Counted from the first letter of the stretch, positions 42,296 to 52,436 are shown. The stretch is 64,000 nt of DNA from CCMP332 sp040218795 (GCA_040218795.1 JAVJQT010000008.1:186001-250000); one strand, 5' to 3'. Notes: a model not told the origin generated them from the letters alone. A program made the numbers and translations.

Positions 42296-45200
42296 CTATT
42301 CATATATTTTTTCAAAATATTCATTTACCTGCTCTCTGTAATAGGAGTTAAGAAAAGGGGAAATAGTTTTTAACAATTCTGTCTGTTTTTCTTTTTCTCT
42401 AAAATATTTTTCCATATCGGGCGGTCTTACTAATTCTTTCTCTTCAGCCGTTTGCGATTCCCTGGTTGGATCTAGTTGTTGTTCTCTTTGTGCTTTTTCA
42501 GATTCCAATAATCGTGTAAGAATATCTTCTTGCCTTTGTAACAACTCTTGTGTTAACCTTTTATGCACTAAATCTTTTTCAGATTCTTCCATAATCTTTT
42601 CAAGATCTTTGAGTTTCTTTTGAGCATTTTCGTCCAGCTGTGTTTCCCCACTACCCATTCCTTCAAGCATTTGCCGCAGCTCTTCCTGCTCTCGTGCCAG
42701 TTCTGCAAGACTTTCAGAAAGCTCTCTTCCTTGTTTTCCGCTTTGTTTTAACTCTCTAATTTTCTGATTTAGAGACTGTTGAAGTAAAGACATTGAAGGC
42801 TTACCCCCTTTTTTAGGCTTATTACACATTTGCTCTCCCGACATTTGCGAAGCCATTTGTTCCTGCATTTGCTTTAACACATCGTTAAGCATTAGAGCAA
42901 GGTTATTAATAGACGTCATTGCGAATTGCTGTTTGCCTGCAGCAAGACCATTTTTTCGATCTTTTATAGCTTCAAGAGCATCTTCCATATTTTCATTCAT
43001 TTCATTGACCTCCCTAGTTACAAAAGACTCAATTTGAAATACCCTCTTTGCAAGAGCAAGCAGACTATCTTCTATTACTTTGGCGTCGTCCTTTAATTTT
43101 AACTGCTCCTGTCCTAGTTCTACGTATCTCGGGTCAGATTGGTTAACTTTTTTGAACTCATTCATTAAGTCTTCCTGCTCAAATGAAAGCGTAATAAGGT
43201 TTTCCAGAATTTGACGCAAATTATTCATGTCTTCCATCAAAGACTGAGATGACATACTCATCATAAATTCTGACATTTTTTTGGCCAGATCATCCATTTT
43301 CTGAGAAGATTTTTTCTGACTTTCACTGGCTTTGGTGTTTTTGTTTTTTTCCAATTGTTCCGAGCTCTCTTCAAGCGACTCGTCAATGTCGTTTTGTTCA
43401 CTTTCAGTGTCTTCCATGTTATTGGGGCTTTCCATGCTTTCATCGAGCTCTTTTATATCATTAAGCTCTTCTTTCAATTTATCAAATTCTTTATTGATCT
43501 TTTCTTGTTGTTCTTGTAGCTCACTGTTTTTCAGAGACTTATCTTCTGTCTTCTCTGCTAAATCTGCTTGTTCTTCAGATAACTCCTCGAGCTTTTCTAT
43601 AGCGCTGTTCATTCGGTCTTCAAATTGCAGTTGCTTGAATAGCTCAATGGCTCGATCCAGCTCTTTTTCTAGGTTGTAACTTTTATTTTCCAAATCCTCC
43701 AGTTTATTTTGAATCTGCTGATTATCACCTTTTTCCTCCAAAAGCTTTTGTAGCTCTTTTAGCAAGTCTTTGGTTTCTTCATCCAGGATTTCATTCATCA
43801 AGTCTTTTAAGGATTCGGTTTTTTTCTGGATATTTTCATTGCTTTCTTCAAAGCGTTTTTTGGTTTTTGTGTTTTTATCGAGTTGACTATTAAGCTTTTC
43901 CAGTTCCTTTTTTAAGGCTTCATGTTTCTTTAAGGCCTGATCGATCTTGTTTTTATCTTTCCACTCAAGTGATTTTTTAGATTTTGTTTCATCCATTATT
44001 TCTTTGAGTTCTTTATTTAATTTTTTGGCTTCCTCTTGAATATCGGACATCTCTCCCTGTAGTGATTTTGAGTTTTCCCGCAATTCATTTTTTATATCAT
44101 CTTCGGATGGCACATTAATTAAAAATGTTTTGGAATTGGTCTTTTTTGGACCACTAAAGCCGTCGTTATCAACAACTTGTAGGTAGTATTCTAAGCGATG
44201 CCCGCTTTTAAGATCGATGTTTTTTAAATCCCAGTTATACAAAAAGTTCTGTTTCTTAAGTTTTGCACTTAATTCAATTGGAATTGTACCTTGATCTAGT
44301 ATACTGCGATTTTGATCAAAAACATTATAATAAATCGTCAATTTGCCAATACCATAATCATCAAAAACATTGCCCCCAACGGCGACAAAATTGAAGAGTG
44401 TACTGTCATAAACCTGATTGGCAGAAATCCCAGGGTATGCATCCGGAATAGCTTCAACTTTATAACCCAATATTTCTCTTTTCAAACCTTGTTTGCTCTC
44501 AAGAGAAATGGTATAGTTAAAAGTACTTTTTACTAATTTTTCATAAGACCATTGATTTTTGTGAATAGGGACATCTTTAACTTCGGGTTTATTATTTACT
44601 TGAAAATCAATGGTTTTAGATTCTTGTGTTTGTAGCAACCATTTAATAGTAGTCCCTTCTGGAACGCTGAGGTCACCAATGTTTTTTAAGCTTTGATTTT
44701 CAAGTCCGGTGTATTTTGGGTAATTTATTAAAAGCTCAAATGAAGCGAGCTCGGGTCGTGCTAAAACTTCAATTGTAAATGTTTCACTTAAAAAGCCTCC
44801 TGCAGAAATTTGGAAGGGCTCATTATTCTGAATTTTTCTCCATGTATAACTAAAAGAGCCATCCGGGTTTTTCTTCATCCTTGTCCTTCTATTGCCATTA
44901 CTAATAAAGGATGACTCGGGTATTAAGCTGCCACTAAAGCCTATTTTCAATTCAAAGTCTTCGTTTTTGAATGATGTTAAATCTTCATTCAATATTTCAA
45001 TTTTATAAGGTGCCATCGGAACAAACTCCTTATTATAATTGATTAAACGCTCTGTGCTTTCACTGAAAAGCTCCGGAATAAAAAAAGCAATTATTCCCAC
45101 GAAGATTACCGGAACCAAAAAATATTTTAAAAAGCGTTTGTTTTCAGAAAATTTAATTGCCTTGGGAAATTTATACCACCTTAACTCTTCTGTTCTTTGA

Positions 45201-45598
45201 GCAATACTTGCCAGAATTAAATCGCTGTTGGATGTATTTAATTCACGTAACTGCAAGGCATTGAGCAGTTTATCCTGAATTTCCGGAAAAGCTTGTCCTA
45301 TTTGTATTGAGGCCTGCTCATCTGAAAGACCTTTTGAAGGATAAATATATTTCCAAAGAGGGAAACCCACCATTTGAATCAAGGCACCAAAAACCGTGGC
45401 TACAAAGAGAAAAAGAAAGAGCCCTCTTAGTATTGTTGAAAAATGGCCGAAATATTCCAGACTGGTAATAAAAAGGAAGAGAAATATAGAAAAACCAGAA
45501 AAAAGGAGCGAGCCACGTATGAGGGCATTGAGAAAGTATTTTCTTTTATACTCCTTGAGTTGTGTACTAATTCTATTAAAACCTCCCTTACTTGACAT
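42296..45598 (-). CDS. DUF4175 large membrane protein with coiled coil
   Basis: 1100 residues. Two N-terminal helices (about 24-46 and 52-76) and a third (about 152-172) anchor it; a beta-rich Ig-like extracytoplasmic part follows (about 190-500, with FELLINYPKYTGLENQSL), and from about 505 to 760 a long Glu/Lys/Leu-rich coiled coil, followed by Met/Gln-rich segments and more helices to the end. This is the Bacteroidota DUF4175 family, of unknown function. It starts the operon with HATPase, ybeY, mnmG and the Ig-like lipoprotein, which suggests an envelope-linked role. Coiled coils may mediate self-assembly. Confidence 0.82.
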   Translation of the reverse strand: MSSKGGFNRISTQLKEYKRKYFLNALIRGSLLFSGFSIFLFLFITSLEYFGHFSTILRGLFLFLFVATVFGALIQMVGFPLWKYIYPSKGLSDEQASIQIGQAFPEIQDKLLNALQLRELNTSNSDLILASIAQRTEELRWYKFPKAIKFSENKRFLKYFLVPVIFVGIIAFFIPELFSESTERLINYNKEFVPMAPYKIEILNEDLTSFKNEDFELKIGFSGSLIPESSFISNGNRRTRMKKNPDGSFSYTWRKIQNNEPFQISAGGFLSETFTIEVLARPELASFELLINYPKYTGLENQSLKNIGDLSVPEGTTIKWLLQTQESKTIDFQVNNKPEVKDVPIHKNQWSYEKLVKSTFNYTISLESKQGLKREILGYKVEAIPDAYPGISANQVYDSTLFNFVAVGGNVFDDYGIGKLTIYYNVFDQNRSILDQGTIPIELSAKLKKQNFLYNWDLKNIDLKSGHRLEYYLQVVDNDGFSGPKKTNSKTFLINVPSEDDIKNELRENSKSLQGEMSDIQEEAKKLNKELKEIMDETKSKKSLEWKDKNKIDQALKKHEALKKELEKLNSQLDKNTKTKKRFEESNENIQKKTESLKDLMNEILDEETKDLLKELQKLLEEKGDNQQIQNKLEDLENKSYNLEKELDRAIELFKQLQFEDRMNSAIEKLEELSEEQADLAEKTEDKSLKNSELQEQQEKINKEFDKLKEELNDIKELDESMESPNNMEDTESEQNDIDESLEESSEQLEKNKNTKASESQKKSSQKMDDLAKKMSEFMMSMSSQSLMEDMNNLRQILENLITLSFEQEDLMNEFKKVNQSDPRYVELGQEQLKLKDDAKVIEDSLLALAKRVFQIESFVTREVNEMNENMEDALEAIKDRKNGLAAGKQQFAMTSINNLALMLNDVLKQMQEQMASQMSGEQMCNKPKKGGKPSMSLLQQSLNQKIRELKQSGKQGRELSESLAELAREQEELRQMLEGMGSGETQLDENAQKKLKDLEKIMEESEKDLVHKRLTQELLQRQEDILTRLLESEKAQREQQLDPTRESQTAEEKELVRPPDMEKYFREKEKQTELLKTISPFLNSYYREQVNEYFEKIYE

Positions 45599-45618
45599 AT
45601 TTGCCCTTTAAACTAAAA

Positions 45619-47373
45619 TTACAATTTAGATCTCTCTAAAGTTTCAGGTTTTACAAAATAAACTTCGCTGAAGTTACGATATTGCATTGGGTTGTTGGGA
45701 AAGTTTTTTATGTATGGTTGCAAAAGCCTGTACCCTTCATCGTACCACAATACAATCACGGGGCTGGATTGTATGATTATTCTTTCTGCACTTAAAAACA
45801 ATTCATTGGCCTTTTTTAAGTCAACACTTTGTGAGGCCAATTCATACAATTGGTCAAAAGCGTTGTTTTCAAATCTCGTAAAATTTGGATAAACTTCACC
45901 CCCGTTTAAATGTTTGCCATAAAACAGAGTCAGAAAGCTTTTAGGGCTGGGAACATCCGCAACCCATGCAATTTTATAAAAGCCAGCCGTTCCATCAATT
46001 ATTTTTTCCTGCAAAACTGCCAAAGGAACGATTTCCAGTTTTATATCAATATTTAATACTTTTTTTAACTGATTTTTGACAGCAACAGCAATGTGTGTAT
46101 TTCTGGAGCCATCCGAATTAAGCCAAAGCGTTATTGGCCTTGAAGTTAAAACATCTTTAAATCCCGATTTATTAAAATAGTATTGGGCTGAATCCTTATT
46201 AAATTTGTAGCCAATAAGCGTTTCATTTTTGTAGTTTTCAAAACAAGGTGGAGTAATGCCAAAATTACCCGGAGCATAAGCCTCGCCTTGCAAAGCCAAA
46301 TCCAATATATCCTCCCTGTCTACAGCAAACGAAATTGCTTTTCTTAAATCCTGATTTTTATAAATTTCATTTTTATTATTAAATCCAAGAAAATGAGTCA
46401 TCATTTCCGGACTTTGTTGCAATTGATATTTTGAAAAGTCACCCCCACTCATTTCATATCGGTCTTCCAATACTTCTTTGAAATAATCTTTGTTTAGCCG
46501 ATAAACCATATCAAGATTACCGTCTAGAAATAATTGTAATTCACTTTTTTTATTTTGAATAAAACTGACCTCAACCTGGTTTAAAAAGGGCAGCTTATTT
46601 CCATACGCATCTTTACCGTGATATTTAGGATTTTTATTAAAGACAAAAGAGGAGCCTTCATTGGCCTTGGACAAATAGAAAGCACCTGTCCCGACAATGT
46701 GTTTGGCAAGACCTAAACCGTATTTGTGAAAAGCTTCCGGAGGATAAATAAATAGCTCCTGCCTGGCTAATTTCTGAAGAAATAATACATCCGGTTTTTC
46801 TAGTGTAATTTGAAAATGCTTGTCATCAATAACTTTTATTCCTTCTAGTGTTCCGCTAAAATCTTGATTTTCAGAGTTTTGGAAAAAATCTTCGGAGCCT
46901 TTTATAGTTCCCAGTAATATGCTTGACCCAGTGTTATATGAGTTTTTCGTTAATAAGTTTTCTATACAAAAACGTATGTCTTCAGAGTTTAACAACCTTC
47001 CTACACCACCATCAAACACAGGGTCGTCATGAAAAAAAACGCTGTCTTTTAGTGCAAATGAATATACTTTCCCAGTGCTGTCAATGCTGAAATCACTTAC
47101 AAGGCATGGTTCGATTTCTAAATTGGACTGGTTAAATTTAAAAAGCCCTTCATAAGCCAATGAAGCAACGCGTGCCGAAACAACATCTTTGATACTCGGT
47201 GGATATAATGATTTTACATATTCAGTTTCATTCAGGTTGAATATGCCGCCATAATATCGGCCGCCTTTGGTCTGGACTAATTGATTAACAGCAACTTCTT
47301 CAGATTCGTTTTTCGTAGAGTTGCATGCCCACAAAAAAAAGATAAGAAAAAGGGCAATAGCACTTGGCTTCAT
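45619..47373 (-). CDS. ABC transporter substrate-binding lipoprotein (SBP family 5)
   Basis: 584 residues with a lipobox (FFLWACNST). The mature part follows the oligopeptide-binding protein layout: SLYPPSIKDVVSARVASLAYEGLFKF near the start, SEDIRFCIENLL, ALEKPDVLF-like and KYHGKDAYGNKLP, KAISFAVDREDILDLALQGEA and a long C-terminal lobe. It binds peptides or similar solutes in the periplasm for an importer, but no permease or ATPase genes are next to it, so the partners lie elsewhere. It stands upstream of DUF4175 by 20 bases and could be co-transcribed. Confidence 0.88.
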   Translation of the reverse strand: MKPSAIALFLIFFLWACNSTKNESEEVAVNQLVQTKGGRYYGGIFNLNETEYVKSLYPPSIKDVVSARVASLAYEGLFKFNQSNLEIEPCLVSDFSIDSTGKVYSFALKDSVFFHDDPVFDGGVGRLLNSEDIRFCIENLLTKNSYNTGSSILLGTIKGSEDFFQNSENQDFSGTLEGIKVIDDKHFQITLEKPDVLFLQKLARQELFIYPPEAFHKYGLGLAKHIVGTGAFYLSKANEGSSFVFNKNPKYHGKDAYGNKLPFLNQVEVSFIQNKKSELQLFLDGNLDMVYRLNKDYFKEVLEDRYEMSGGDFSKYQLQQSPEMMTHFLGFNNKNEIYKNQDLRKAISFAVDREDILDLALQGEAYAPGNFGITPPCFENYKNETLIGYKFNKDSAQYYFNKSGFKDVLTSRPITLWLNSDGSRNTHIAVAVKNQLKKVLNIDIKLEIVPLAVLQEKIIDGTAGFYKIAWVADVPSPKSFLTLFYGKHLNGGEVYPNFTRFENNAFDQLYELASQSVDLKKANELFLSAERIIIQSSPVIVLWYDEGYRLLQPYIKNFPNNPMQYRNFSEVYFVKPETLERSKL

Positions 47374-47423
47374 ATATACTTAGTTTACCCGAAATGTAAT
47401 CAGCGATGTCAAAAGTATGAGAT

Positions 47424-48191
47424 TTAGTTGATTTCTAAAAGTACCGGACAGTGATCAGAGTGCATGGCCTTATTTAAAATAGCAGCGCTCTTTAAGCGAG
47501 CCTTCATTTGTGAGGAGGCCATATTGTAGTCTATTCTCCAGCCGAGGTTTTTAACTCGCGCATTCGCTCTATAGCTCCACCAGGAATAATTATGCGGTTC
47601 TTTGTTAAAAAAACGAAAACTATCAATAAACCCCAGGCCAAGAAAATCGCTTAGCCATTGTCTTTCTTCAGGCAAAAAGCCCGAACTTCTGGCATTTGCT
47701 TTTGGATTATGAATGTCTATTTCGGTATGACAAATATTGAAGTCACCACAAATAAGCAAATGTGGAATTTCATCTTTTAAGGATTTGGCATATTTCAAAA
47801 ACTCGGCGAGCCAATGCATTTTATAATCCTGCCTTTCATCACCGCTGCTCCCGGATGGAATATAAAGCGACATTACTGAAACGTTATCAAAATCTGCTCT
47901 AATAACACGCCCTTCCTGGTCATAGTCTCCTATTCCACATCCAATTTCTACATGATTTGGCTTTATTTTCGAAAGTATGGCAACACCTGAATATCCCTTT
48001 TTTTCGGCTTCGTGCCAATAAATATGATATCCAAGGTTTTCAAATAGGCTGAGTTCTCCCTGGACTTGTGCTTTATGTGCTTTAACTTCTTGCAAACATA
48101 AAACATCCGGATCCGCAGACTTGACCCATGATAAAAAGCCTTTTTTTAGAGCGGCCCTAATTCCGTTTACATTGTATGTGATGATTTTCAT
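47424..48191 (-). CDS. xth: exodeoxyribonuclease III
   Basis: 255 residues, a member of the ExoIII/AP endonuclease family that removes 3' blocks and cuts abasic sites in DNA repair. Motifs: IITYNVNGIRAALKKG, LCLQEVKA with the metal Glu, SLYIPSG, ICGDFNI with Asp/Asn, NYSWWSYR and SDHCPV with the catalytic His. It overlaps the upstream small gene by ATGA. Confidence 0.94.
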   Translation of the reverse strand: MKIITYNVNGIRAALKKGFLSWVKSADPDVLCLQEVKAHKAQVQGELSLFENLGYHIYWHEAEKKGYSGVAILSKIKPNHVEIGCGIGDYDQEGRVIRADFDNVSVMSLYIPSGSSGDERQDYKMHWLAEFLKYAKSLKDEIPHLLICGDFNICHTEIDIHNPKANARSSGFLPEERQWLSDFLGLGFIDSFRFFNKEPHNYSWWSYRANARVKNLGWRIDYNMASSQMKARLKSAAILNKAMHSDHCPVLLEIN

Positions 48192-48526
48192 TTAAAATAT
48201 TCGTTGAAATAAAGTATTGCATTTTGTTTGAGAAGCAATTCCTGCTCCTTGACGGTAAATCGTGGTATTGACCCTGTTTTTTCCCAATGCGGCCAGCCCT
48301 CTTTATCAATACCTGTCAATATATAATAGCCATTTAAGCTTAATAGTTTGCATGTTGCAATATGTAATAAATCTTGTTTCTGTTCCTTACTAAAATTTAA
48401 TGGCCCTTTTCCCAATTCCTGAACCCCGATTAAAAAGAGGACAGCATTAAGGTCAGCAGGTTTTTTTCCGATAATGGATTCAATCCTTTGGATTAATAAA
48501 TTCCATTCTTTTTCCAGGTCATCCAT
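48188..48526 (-). CDS. small conserved hypothetical protein upstream of xth
   Basis: 112 residues with no recognisable family. It is mixed helical with no signal or membrane segment, so probably cytoplasmic. Features: LLIQRIESIIGKKPADLNAVLFLIGVQELG, then LNGYYILTGIDKEGWPHWEKTG, and a C-terminal LKQNAILYFNEYF. The ATGA overlap with xth suggests joint expression and perhaps a role with DNA repair, which is only inference. Confidence 0.6.
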   Translation of the reverse strand: MDDLEKEWNLLIQRIESIIGKKPADLNAVLFLIGVQELGKGPLNFSKEQKQDLLHIATCKLLSLNGYYILTGIDKEGWPHWEKTGSIPRFTVKEQELLLKQNAILYFNEYFK

Positions 48527-48604
48527 TAGTAAATGTGTAAAGAGCCATTGCGAATATATAAACAGTATGACAAGAATTTGAGGAATTGTGGAATTTAGCC
48601 TACC

Positions 48605-49309
48605 ATGAAATTAGTGGATTCTGTCACAAGCTATTACGAAGGGTTTTTGGATATTATTTATCCGAGAAACTGTAGGGTATGCCATACAGCATTACACAAG
48701 CATGAATACCAATTGTGTATTAAATGCCATCTACTATTACCCGTAATAAATCGGAACGGACCGGAAATCAATGAATTCAAATCGCGATTTTGGGGAAGAG
48801 TTAAGGTTGAGCAATGTTATGCCTACTTGCGTTATGATAAATCAATTAGCATAAAAAAGATACTAATGGAGATTAAATACAAGGGGAATAAAGAATTAGC
48901 AGAATTTCTAGGAAAATGCATGGGCGAATGTTTTCTAGAGAATAATTCGGGCACTTTTGACGCTATCATTCCTGTACCCCTGCACCCTAAAAAAGAAAAA
49001 TTAAGAGGCTTTAATCAGAGTGAAATAATTGCGAAAGGATTTTCGCAAAGTATAGGAGTAAACCTTGATACACAATCTGTAATTCGAGTAAAAAACACTA
49101 AAACCCAAACTAAAATGGATCGAAAAGAGCGCTGGGAAAATGTAAAAACGATCTTTTCGGTTGTAGATCAGGATCAAATTAAAGATAAAAAGATAGTCCT
49201 TTTAGATGATGTTGTGACTACGGGCTCTACCCTGGAATCTCTTGCAGAAACTGTTTTAAAGGCAGGAGCATCTGAAATAAACTTTGTTGTATTGGCAATT
49301 GCTATTTGA
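48605..49309 (+). CDS. comF: ComF family phosphoribosyltransferase-like protein
   Basis: 234 residues. An N-terminal zinc-binding region with CRVCHTALHKHEYQLCIKC is followed by the PRTase fold with IPVPLHPKKEKLRGFNQSE and the PRPP-loop-like VLLDDVVTTGSTLES. ComF proteins help single-stranded DNA uptake in transformation; in non-competent bacteria the role is not clear. The 3' end overlaps by eight bases the polyferredoxin gene on the other strand. Confidence 0.92.
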   Translation: MKLVDSVTSYYEGFLDIIYPRNCRVCHTALHKHEYQLCIKCHLLLPVINRNGPEINEFKSRFWGRVKVEQCYAYLRYDKSISIKKILMEIKYKGNKELAEFLGKCMGECFLENNSGTFDAIIPVPLHPKKEKLRGFNQSEIIAKGFSQSIGVNLDTQSVIRVKNTKTQTKMDRKERWENVKTIFSVVDQDQIKDKKIVLLDDVVTTGSTLESLAETVLKAGASEINFVVLAIAI

Positions 49310-51101
49310 CCGTGACTTCAGCTCTATCCATACCGATCAAAATTGGCTTATTGTATCTGCCACCTTCATCCTTATTCTCGAGGTTTAAAACGCCTCTTGG
49401 ACAAACGGATGAGCAAACACCACAGCCGACACAAGAAGAGCGGATAATATTTTGACCGCGTTGTGCATACCATCGCACATCGATTCCCATTTCACAATAG
49501 GTGCTGCAATTGCCACAGGAAATGCATTGCCCGCCATTCGTTGTTATTCTGAAACGCGATTTGAATTTCTGAACAATACCGAGGTAGGCAGCCAGTGGAC
49601 AGCCAAAACGACACCAAACACGGTTTCCCATAAGAGGGTAAAAACCGGTTCCAACTACTCCTGCAAAGCCTGCACCAATCCAGGCACCATAGGTTTCCCT
49701 GATGGAATAAGAGTTAAGCCCCAGGACCTCTGAATTCCCGGTAAAAAAAGTATAAAGTACAGTAACGGTCATAATTACAGCAAAAACCAATACGCCATGT
49801 ATCATATAGCGCTCAATTTGCCATGCCCGAAGCGACTTATCGGAAAGTTGTCTGTATGGATCCCCAAGAGTTTCTGCCAAACCACCGCATCCGCAAACCC
49901 AGGAACAATACCATCTTTTGCCAAAAAAGAATACAAAAACCGGAACAGCGATTAGGATTAGCGCAATACCCCAAAAAAGCATGAATAGACCTAAAGCTCC
50001 ACTTTCAATCAATGTATTTAACTCATTGCCAAAGAAAAAGTCATAATCTAAAGGCCAGATATTTTTAAAATCAAAATAAGGTTTGTTTAAGCGCAAAAGA
50101 ATTTCCGGAATAAGAAATGCAAAAGCGGTTTGAAAAAACATCACAGAGATAGTTCTAATTATTTGATATTTGCTGTGCCTGTATTTAATAATCATTCGAA
50201 CACCCATAATCAGAATACACAGGGTGTAGATAAAACCATAGAGAAAAAACCTTCCTGCTTCTGAATTTTTAATGAATTGACTGATAGGGTCAACCATAAT
50301 AATCCATGATGTCATGTACTCCGGATAGTAATAAAGGAAGATATAAAACAGAATCAAAAATGAACCGGTTAATATTCCTAACCAGCCAACGTTACTCATG
50401 GCCCGGTGAAAAATGTGATTATTTTTAATGCCGGGAAGGGAGTCTAATTTTGGAAGGATGTACATAGCTGCGCCTATGATACATAAACCATAAGTTAGAA
50501 ATATAAATAAAAGAGAATTAGAACTTACGGGACTTTGATTAGAAGCTTTACTTAAAGAATACAGTAATTTTTTTCTGCTATACTTATCAATGCCATATTC
50601 TTTTGTGACCTTATATTTTTCAATATTTTTTATTACACTTTCAATGTCATTTCTAAGTTCGCTGATCTTTGAATACTCTCTTTGATCTAACCAGGAACCA
50701 TATTCTTTGAAGCCCTCTTTTTTATATTCCTCTTCCGGATCATTTTCCAAAGCGAGATCAAGGCTTTTTTGAATATTAAAAACAATTTTTTCATTGTTTT
50801 TATAGGGGGACAACAGTTTTTCAAGCTGATCTTCATTGAAACCAAATTTTGAAACAATTTTATTATTTGACTTTTCAATTGATGATGAAAGTTTTGATAC
50901 AAATTGAAATGGAGAAGTAATTTTTTGATCGAGAAAATCTTCGCTTGAATTAAGCATGGCATCTCGTGAAGGTATAGAGGCCACATTTTCTTTTATAATC
51001 GTTTTATCAATTTTATAGAAACCCAGAAAAAAGGTGCTTAAAAAAATAATAAACCCTATTAAGAACAATACAAGCCCGCTTAGTTTTATTGCTTTTACCA
51101 T
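49302..51101 (-). CDS. membrane polyferredoxin (NosR/NapH-like)
   Basis: 599 residues. A first helix (about 8-28) is followed by a coiled extracytoplasmic region (about 30-195, rich in Lys/Glu) and six or more helices (about 200-470). The Cys clusters CSWVCGCGG and CRFGCPLA resemble NapH/NosR, and two ferredoxin sites follow: CISCGNCSTYC and CVGCGVCSSVCPRG, each a 4Fe-4S cluster. It moves electrons across or along the membrane. The immediately following upstream gene is a flavoprotein with no gap, so they form one complex. Confidence 0.85.
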   Translation of the reverse strand: MVKAIKLSGLVLFLIGFIIFLSTFFLGFYKIDKTIIKENVASIPSRDAMLNSSEDFLDQKITSPFQFVSKLSSSIEKSNNKIVSKFGFNEDQLEKLLSPYKNNEKIVFNIQKSLDLALENDPEEEYKKEGFKEYGSWLDQREYSKISELRNDIESVIKNIEKYKVTKEYGIDKYSRKKLLYSLSKASNQSPVSSNSLLFIFLTYGLCIIGAAMYILPKLDSLPGIKNNHIFHRAMSNVGWLGILTGSFLILFYIFLYYYPEYMTSWIIMVDPISQFIKNSEAGRFFLYGFIYTLCILIMGVRMIIKYRHSKYQIIRTISVMFFQTAFAFLIPEILLRLNKPYFDFKNIWPLDYDFFFGNELNTLIESGALGLFMLFWGIALILIAVPVFVFFFGKRWYCSWVCGCGGLAETLGDPYRQLSDKSLRAWQIERYMIHGVLVFAVIMTVTVLYTFFTGNSEVLGLNSYSIRETYGAWIGAGFAGVVGTGFYPLMGNRVWCRFGCPLAAYLGIVQKFKSRFRITTNGGQCISCGNCSTYCEMGIDVRWYAQRGQNIIRSSCVGCGVCSSVCPRGVLNLENKDEGGRYNKPILIGMDRAEVTVK

Positions 51102-52436
51102 TTAAAACCCAATTTTTTCCAGAAAGCGCTTTTTGCGTTTGAATTGCACCCTATGCTCTGAATATGTTTGGTTAAACACATTCACCAGTTCTGTTTCATA
51201 TTCACTGAAAAACTCGGGATCAAAATTTGCAATTTGTAAGTTTTCCAGAACATATTGTACAGTTTTTCCCTCTCTAAGCCATTTATCCCAAACTTCATGT
51301 CTGTGCCTGATGCCAAAAATATTGAAACCTTTTACGACCCAGGAATTTTTATCAAATACCAGGTGCATGCATTTAGTGCCGTCCCGATGCTCCCAATAAA
51401 CACCCGCTTCATTTTCACCATAGTCCGGCGAAACCATGCCGTAAGTTTGGTATTCTATATCTAGAAATTTTGCTGAATTAAACCATGGTCCTGGCTGATA
51501 GGCGCTTTTTTTATTACAAATGTTCATGGCCAAAGTTTCACCATGCATTCTACCTGTATACCATACCTGCTCTATTGGTCTTCTTCCCTTAGGGGGTTCT
51601 ATAAACTGAGCGCAATCTCCTACAGCGTAAACTTCATCAATATTTGTCTGGAAATAATTATCGACAAGAATGCCCCTGTCGGTACTTAGATCCGAGCCAT
51701 TTAAGAATTCAATATTCGGCGAAACACCGGCTGTGAGCCCGACAAAGCCACATTCTATTATTTCATCCTTATCTGTTTTAACAGCTTGGCATTTTCCCTT
51801 TTCATCGGGAATTATTTCAGCAAGATTTGTATTCAGGCGAAGTTCAATTCCATGATTTATAATATGACGATTAATCATAGCTGACTCATCAGCGGGCAAG
51901 ACGTTGTTCCAAAAACTAGATTCTCTTACCAGAAAGCAAACATCAATATTTCTAGTTTTGAACATCTCGGCCATTTCAATCCCGATTAATCCGCCACCTA
52001 CTATAACCGCTTTTTTTAAACCTTTGGAATAATGCTCCATGGATTGAAGGTCCTGAAAACTGTATAAACCCTGAACACCTTTCAGATCTTGTCCGGGCCA
52101 ACCAAATTTATTCGGCTTACTGCCCAATGCGAGCACAAGTTTATCATACTTGATCTGTGAGTTATTGCTTAGACTAAGACTTTTCTCTTCAAAATTGATT
52201 TGGTCAACATGCGAGTAAATCAGGTCAATTCGGTTTTTAGACCAAAACCAGTCCTCATAGGGTTTGGTGTTTTCGTATTTCATATGACCCATATAAATAT
52301 ACATGAGGGCCGTTCTGGAAAAAAAATGCTCTGTTTCCGAAGAAATTATTGTAATTTTTTTATCGCTATGTTTTCGAATAAATCGTGCCGTAGTTACACC
52401 AGCTATTCCATTGCCTATAATTACAACATGCTCCAT
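51102..52436 (-). CDS. FAD/NAD(P)-binding oxidoreductase, partner of the polyferredoxin
   Basis: 444 residues with VVIIGNGIAGVTTARF (FAD-binding, N-terminal), AVIVGGGLIGIEMAEMF for NAD(P)H, and VYAVGDCAQF near the end of the FAD domain. It follows the pyridine nucleotide-disulfide oxidoreductase layout, related to nitrite reductase and rubredoxin reductase flavoproteins. The last 60 residues are unusual (VFNQTYSEHRVQFKRKKRF). The stop directly abuts the polyferredoxin start, so the two may form an NAD(P)H-driven electron shuttle; the acceptor is unknown. Confidence 0.88.
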   Translation of the reverse strand: MEHVVIIGNGIAGVTTARFIRKHSDKKITIISSETEHFFSRTALMYIYMGHMKYENTKPYEDWFWSKNRIDLIYSHVDQINFEEKSLSLSNNSQIKYDKLVLALGSKPNKFGWPGQDLKGVQGLYSFQDLQSMEHYSKGLKKAVIVGGGLIGIEMAEMFKTRNIDVCFLVRESSFWNNVLPADESAMINRHIINHGIELRLNTNLAEIIPDEKGKCQAVKTDKDEIIECGFVGLTAGVSPNIEFLNGSDLSTDRGILVDNYFQTNIDEVYAVGDCAQFIEPPKGRRPIEQVWYTGRMHGETLAMNICNKKSAYQPGPWFNSAKFLDIEYQTYGMVSPDYGENEAGVYWEHRDGTKCMHLVFDKNSWVVKGFNIFGIRHRHEVWDKWLREGKTVQYVLENLQIANFDPEFFSEYETELVNVFNQTYSEHRVQFKRKKRFLEKIGF

